64,000 nucleotides of DNA from Tulasnella sp. 424. Lineage: Eukaryota > Basidiomycota > Agaricomycetes > Cantharellales > Tulasnellaceae. The stretch spans positions 92,473 to 156,472 of the forward strand of contig WSUB01000099.1 of NCBI GenBank assembly GCA_019633425.1, in the 5' to 3' direction. A program made the position numbers and the translations under genes. The notes below the pieces were generated by a model that had not been told where the DNA came from, did not search any database, and worked only from the letters and a program-made list of their open reading frames with translations. This document shows positions 57,301-64,000 of the stretch, piece after piece (positions within the stretch are counted from its first letter, which is position 1; every line of letters begins with the position of its first letter).

Positions 57301-60300
57301 CAGATTGGTGAGCCTCTGGTAGGCCACAACGACGAGGTTCGCTGTGTAATCTTCTCGCCAGATGGCCAGGGCCTCGCATCCGGATCCGGATCTGAACCCG
57401 AATCCGACAACACGATTCGGTTTTGGAACGCAACGACTGGTCAACCAGTTGGCATGCCATTAGCGGGGCACCTTGATGCTGTCATGTCTGTAGCTTATTC
57501 ACCGGACGGCAAGACCCTTGCCTCGGGATCCTACGACGATACAATCCGATTGTGGGATTCTAAGACCGGTCACCCAATCGGCGAGCCTCTGAGGGGTCAC
57601 ACCATGCTTGTATACTCGGTCGCTTTTTCGCCGGATGGAAACCTACTAGCGTCTGGGGGTGGTGAGGGCACGATCCGCCTGTGGAACATCGACACCGATC
57701 TTGCCCAGGAGTCGAGTGAGCTTCCCTCACAGCCGAGCGGCTCGACCTTGGCGATTGCCTTCTCACCAGATCACAAGACCCTTGCATACGGGTACGACCA
57801 TGGCACGATTCACCTGTGGGATGTGGAGACTGGCACGCCGAGGGGTGCACCACTTACTGGTCACACCAAGAACGTCCACGCTCTTACCTTCTCACCTGAT
57901 GGGAAAATCCTAGCATCTGGATCTCATGACAACACCATTGGACTATGGGATGCCATAACAGGAGATCCAATAGGGCTACCGCTTACCGGTCATAGCAGCT
58001 CGGTACTCTCTGTTGCATTCTCACCGGATGGCAACATTCTGGCGTCTGGGTCTCATGACGCTACGGTTCGTCTATGGGACGTCAAGACAGGGAAGGCGAT
58101 TGCTGAGCCTTTAGGAGGAAACCAGAAAAGCTCAGTCTCGTCCATCGGTTTTTTATCAGATGCAAAAACACTGGCATCCGGATTGGGAAGCAACGGTGCG
58201 ATGCTGTGGAGTACCGAAAGCTGGGCATTGATTCGCGAGCTTCCTGAAAATCATAGCGATTGGACTCACTACGTCGCCACATCTCTGGACGGGAAGCTTA
58301 GCATCAAATACTTCCGCCCTGCAATTCCGTCTTGGGACGCCCGTACATGCCTGCAATGCGATCCCTCGCCGAGGTTCGGGGCCAATGCTCTGAAAGACAC
58401 CGTGGAACACTTCAAAACCGTACCTCTTCAGGCTGAAGGACAATGGATTAATTTCATTTCGGACCGCTTGTTTTGGCTCCCTTCAAACTACTGGGATGAT
58501 AAATACCCGAAAATCGTCCTCTCCCATGGGAAACTCATATTCATTCATCAAGGAGTTCTCTCTATTTTGGATGTTTCTCGAGCGTTGAAACTGTGATGTG
58601 TTCGGTAAATACCTGTAGTACATAGAGCACACGTGTTCTTATGCGATTGAGAATTCAGAAGACGAATAAGAAATAATTTAGACTCGCCCGGAAGGTCGTG
58701 TTGCTGCCCGAAGTTGAATAGACTTCTGTATCCGTATGAACCCCTGATCTGGTCGTCATTATACTTACCGGCTATTATCCATGGTCGAAAACGAGACGCC
58801 TGAGAGTTAGTATAAGATAATCTAAAACTGCGCCGGATAGTGGTGGTTCCAGGAGCAGAATTTCAACTGCAAATCACCGGGAGTATGTCACAATTTTCGC
58901 CGGCGGAAACAGGAGCGAAAATGCCGATATGATGGCAGCTTTCGCCATTTGTTCGATTGTTCGAAAGGGTGGCGAAAATGAAACGAGGCTTTCGCAATGG
59001 CGGAAACGGGGCGAAGGTGAAAGGCGAAAATGGCGCTAGAACAAAGGGGTGGCGAAAACAGACTCGTTTTCGCTACCCTTTGTTTTCGACGAGGCGAAAA
59101 CCGCATCTCGCTTTCGCCGCACCTTCCGTCAATTGCAAGGCTGGCGAAAGCTGCCACAATAGCACCGTTTCCGCAAGCGTTTTCGCGAGCGGTGAATCCG
59201 TTGGGTGAGCAGGCCTTCAAGCCGGAACAAACATTCATTGTGACGCGTGACAAACCTTATCCAGCACGAACCAATTGCACTGACAAGCCTCCAACCACAG
59301 CATTCGGTTTGGTCCTTTCTCAAGCTCTCTCCTCCTCGCAGCCGAATCCAACCGAAGTAGCTTGGTGCTGTGGACTTCTTTGTCGTGCCGCACCGGATTC
59401 CTTGATATGTTTATTGCGACCAGACCTGAACTTCGTCACCTAGACTTGCAAGGAAATTTCCAAGGAAAATTCTAAAGTGAAGTCTGGAACGCGTGCCCGG
59501 CAGCCAAACCCCCTCAGTCCTTCGCCTCGAGGCAACGATGCTGTGAGCACTCCGGTCGTCTCTTAAGACTCGCTGATTCACCTCCGCTTCCTCCACGACC
59601 TCTTCTCTCGCTTCCCCCTACCCTCCAAACTCTAGACGCTCTTAGTGGACCATCGACCCATCCTTTCACTCGTTCCCTCTCCGCTAAGCACTTAATGGAA
59701 GACGAAAGAGACTCTGCAGACATTCCTCGTTCAGCCGAATGTGGTTCTCGCATTGGATTAAGACTGAGCGGCAAACTGGTGCGTTGCGCTTGAATTTCGA
59801 AGTCTAATTCTAACAACCGAACGAAATTGCTCGTAGAGTGCGAGAATGGAGAAGCTGGGGAAATGGCGAATTCCTCTTTCCTCGATTAAATCCCCCGAAG
59901 ACGCCCGCGAATCCCATGGAGGGCATGCGACAGTATCAAAAGCCTTTCTGCTTCACAATACCGGCAAAAGATATCGGCGGGGAAAGTCCTACAGACCGGA
60001 GGAGGTTCTGCAGCTATGCCGTCAATCCCCCCAATCCGACGACCATACTCGGGGGGCTGCGGACCACCGACGAAACAACGAAGGGGAGCTTGGTGACGAA
60101 GAGAACGATGAAACGCCAGAGTACAGGCCTGATGGTGGCGGCTTTTGGCAGGGAAAGGTCGGTCGTGATCGATTTCCCTGCTCCTGTAGAACAACGATTG
60201 AGCGGGCTTCGAACTCCGATTTGAAAGTTCATAGCAGTAAAGAAAATGAGGATAGCGGACAATACAGATCTAGAGCGAGAGCTGGGAGTAAGCATGACCC

Positions 60301-63300
60301 GCTTAGTTCCATCGAGGTTCCGTGAGGAGCTGAGTTCTTCCAGTTGGCTCTTAGGGAAGCGGAATTCCTTGTTCAACTTTCTCACCCAAACATCGTCAAG
60401 CTCGTAGGATTCGTCGAGGACCTATCCAAAGATATAATCTGGCTGGTATTCCCTTGGGTAGATAATGGCAACCTGCAGGATTTTGTCGCTTCACGAGATT
60501 GGGAAATTCCAGAGCGGATCTCGCTGGTAAGACTAAAAGACTCCTTGGTGAAGCAACTCTAAGTATCGGTATTATAGATCGATGATGTAGCGAGTGGATT
60601 GGAATATCTCCATAGCCAAGAACCACCCATATGCCACGGTGACCTCAAGTCGGTAAGCTCCAGACATGCGATGATTATACGCTTGACAAGCTTAGTCCTA
60701 AACTATGCAGCTCAATGTATTAGTAAACTCGGAGCAGCGCGCAGTAATTACCGACTTTGGCTCTGCTCGCCGCCTCACAGAACATGATCTCAACAGACAG
60801 CGGGGCCCGGTCCAAAACCAACAGCAGCCGCTCCAAGCAAAGTTCTGCACCCTTAGCAAAACCATAACCATCACGGGAAATATGTACACCCTTCGCTGGG
60901 CTGCTCCAGAGCTGCTAAATGACGACCAAATGAGCCTCTGGAGTGATATATGGGCATTGGGATGGATAGCTTATGAGGTAAACCTCTGAGCTCCAATTCG
61001 ACGGACATCCGAGGCTTACAAATTCTCTCCGAAAAAGGTTCTGACCAATTCCATCCCGTTTCAAGATGTCCCGGCGGACATCGCTGTTGTCGAACGCGTC
61101 ATCACAGGAGATCTTCCATCCATTAACGAGCATGCTCGCGTGTCATTGTTTGAGAAGCTTTGCTCCCTTATGACCAGGTGTTGGAACAGCAATCCTAGGG
61201 AAAGACCGACGGCTAAAGACTATGTAGATGAAGTCAGCGATATGGTAAGTGATGCTGGATTATAGTTCGTGAAACGCAATTGACCCTTTATTATCTAGCC
61301 GATGGTCGTTCCCAAAAAAGCACATTGGTCGGATTCAACGTTTTCCGAAACATCCTCTTCTGAAGCTCTGATGGACAGGGGGAAGAGGGAGCAGACATCC
61401 GGTGACTCTGTAATGGCGGTTGCTTGCTTCACCGAGGCTCGTCGGATTTATACCAGGATCGGCGATAGGAAAGGCGAGGCCAATGCTCTGGACTGTCTCG
61501 TTAAGCTGCATCTGAATCGAAAGGAGTACAGCGAGGCCATCGAGCTCTACTCCGAGGCGCTGCGAAGCAGTGCCAACACCGGCGACATGGAAGGCAGAGC
61601 TTCCGCTATGTGGGGTCTCGCTGAAGTGTATCGACTTGGAAACGAGTACAACAAGGCCATCGCGTTTTACTCCGAGGTGCTGCAAATCCGGACCGACGTC
61701 GGCGACAGAGCAGGCCAAGCTGTCACCCTGTCAAGTCTCGCTGAGGTGCATCAGCTTCGAAACGAGTACAGCGATGCCATCAAACTCTACTCTGAGGCGC
61801 AGAAGATCTATACCGACATCGGCGACAGAACAGGCCAAGCCTCCGCTCTGTCAAGTCTCGCTCATGTGCATCGGCTTCGAAACGAGTACAGCGAGGCCAT
61901 CGAGCTCTACTCCGAGGCCTTGCAAATCCGTCACGACATCAATGACAGTCTCGGCAAAGCCTCCGCTCTTTCAAGTCTCGCTCAGGTGCATCGGCTTCGC
62001 AACGAGTACAGCGAGGCCATCAGGCTCTATTCCGAGGCCTTGCAAATCCGTCCCGATGTTGAAGACAATCTCAGCAAAGCCTCCACTCTATCAAATCTCG
62101 CTCAGGGGCATCGGCTTCGAAACGAGTACAGCGAGGCCATCGAGCTCTACTCCGAGGCCTTGCAAATCCGTCCCGACATCAATGACAGTCTCGGCAAAGC
62201 CTGCGCTCTTTCAGGTCTCGCTCAGGTGCATCGGCTTCGCAACGAGTACAGAGAGGCCATCGAGTTCTATTCCGACGCCTTGAAAATCCGTCACGACCAT
62301 GACGACAGTCTCGGTAAAGCCTCCGCTCTGTCAAGTCTCGCTCAGGTGCATCAGCTTCGAACCGAGTACAGGGAGGCCATGAGGCTCTACTCCAAGGCGC
62401 TGAAGACCCACACCGACATCGGCAACAGAACAGGCCAAGCCTCCGCCTTGTCAAGCCTCGCTCAGGTCCATCAACTTCGGAACGAGCATAGCAAGGCCAT
62501 CAGGCTCTACTCTGAGGCCTTGAAAATCCGTCCCAACGTCAAGGACAGTGTCGGCAAAGCTTCCGCGCTTTCAAGTCTCGCTCGGGTGCATCGGCTTCGC
62601 AACGACTATAACGAGGCCATCAAATGCTATTCCGTGGCCTTGCAAATCCGTCCCGACGTTGACGACAGTCTCGGCAAAGCCTCCGCTCTGTCAAGTCTCG
62701 CTCAGGTGCATCGGCTTCGAACCGAGTACAACGAGGCCATCAAACTCTACTCCGAGGCGCTGGAGATCCATATCGACATCGGCGACAGAACAGGCCAAGC
62801 CTCTGCTCTTTCAAGTCTCGCTGAGATGCATCGGCTTCGAAACGAGTACAGCGAGGCCATCAAGTTTTACTCCGAGGCGCTGGAGATCCATATCGACATC
62901 GGCGACAGAACAGGCCAAGCCTCTGCTCTGTCAAATCTCGCTCAGGTGCATCGGCTTCGAAACGAGTACAGCAAGGCCATCAAGCTCTACTCCGAGGCGC
63001 TGGAGATCCATACCGACATCGGCGACAAAACAGGCCAAGTCTCTGCTCTGTCAAGTCTCGCTCAGGTGCATCGGCTTCGAAACGAGTACAGCGAGGCCAC
63101 CAAGCTCTACTCCGAGGCGCTGGAGATTCATACCGACATCGGCGACAGAACAGGCCAAGCCTCCGCTCTTTCAAGTCTCGCTCAGTTGCATAGGCTTCGC
63201 AACGAGTACAACGAGGCCATCAAGCTCTATTCCAAGGCCTTGAAAATCCGTCCCGACATCAACGACATTATCGGCAAAACCTCCGCTCTTTCAAGTCTCG

Positions 63301-64000
63301 CTGAGATGCATCGGCTTCGAACCGAGTACAACGAGGCCATTAAGCTCTACTCCGTGGCGCTGGAGATCCATACCGACTTCGGCGACAGAACAGACCAACA
63401 CTCCGCTCTTTCAAGTCGCGCTCAGGTAGAACAGCTTTGCAAACATTACCTGAGTGCCGAAGGGGACTACAAAAGGGCGCTGCGGATCTCTACCGACAGA
63501 GCAGGCGAGGACTCCGCTAGGTCAGGTCTGGCTCTTGTGCGTCGGCTTCAAAAGGAGTACGGCGAGGCCATCAAGCTCTACTCCGAGGCGCTGGAGATCC
63601 GTATTGACATCGGCGACAAAGCTGGCCTAGTCTCTGCTCTGTCAAGTCTCGCTGGGATGCATCGGCTTCGAAACGAGTACAGCGAGGCCATCAAGTTTTA
63701 CTCCGAGGCGCTGGAGATCCATATCGACATCGGCGACAGAACAGGCCAAGCCTCTGCTCTGTCAAATCTCGCTCAGGTGCATCGGCTTCGAAACGAGTAC
63801 AGCAAGGCCATCAAGCTCTACTCCGAGGCGCTGGAGATCCATACCGACATCGGCGACAAAACAGGCCAAGTCTCTGCTCTGTCAAGTCTCGCTCAGGTGC
63901 ATCGGCTTCGAAACGAGTACAGCGAGGCCACCAAGCTCTACTCCGAGGCGCTGGAGATCCATATCGACATCGGCGACAGAACAGGCCAAGCCTCTGCTCT

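Overview
The window is nuclear DNA of a filamentous basidiomycete. Every gene I could resolve is broken by many 47-78 nt introns with GT-AG ends and a CTNAC/CTAAC-like branch site. The gene set is fungal: an antizyme that needs +1 frameshifting, DUR3, a DUF1996-WSC wall/secreted protein, a fungal-type RAD21, and two NACHT-WD40 NLR-like receptors. The NACHT-WD40 and kinase-TPR genes suggest an Agaricomycete, possibly Cantharellales (Tulasnella/Rhizoctonia-like); the order is an inference. I rebuilt gene models by hand, joining exons where splice sites, reading frame and family motifs agreed. Most complete models close exactly in frame.

Layout. 1-494: 5' end of an unrecognised minus-strand gene. 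1.7-4.8 kb: TATA-led array of three ~1.1 kb tandem units with decayed small exons. 5.3-16.2 kb: four minus-strand housekeeping genes, a TBC Rab-GAP, an ALY/REF (Yra1-type) mRNA export adaptor, the urea/polyamine permease DUR3, and ornithine decarboxylase antizyme with a UUU-UGA shift site. 16.6-26.5 kb: RPS2, a DUF1996-WSC protein, a mitochondrial-type PPR protein, and cohesin RAD21. 26.9-35.8 kb: an AKR6-type aldo-keto reductase, a NACHT-WD40 gene (NLR1), and a broken copy of the reductase first exon on the far side of NLR1. 38.1-41.9 kb: a tandem pair of SET-domain genes. 42.1-52.7 kb: a coiled-coil protein, a long disordered PB1/zinc-knuckle protein, the 63-residue complex I subunit NDUFB2, and an STK11IP-like LRR protein. 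53.3-64.0 kb: a second NACHT-WD40 gene (NLR2) carrying a 1-nt frame disruption, a GCGAAA/TTTCGC-rich spacer with a hairpin, and a protein kinase fused to at least 21 near-identical 40-residue TPR units that runs off the end of the window.

How it works together. The left half is conserved housekeeping. DUR3 (polyamine/urea uptake) and antizyme (polyamine feedback) lie next to each other, which may be coincidence. The right half has the marks of a fast-evolving recognition locus: two NLR paralogs with the same nine-exon plan, very high internal identity among the WD40 and TPR repeats, a gene fragment flanking one NLR, and a kinase-TPR gene beside the other. Whether these act in nonself recognition is inference; no partner effector gene was identified.
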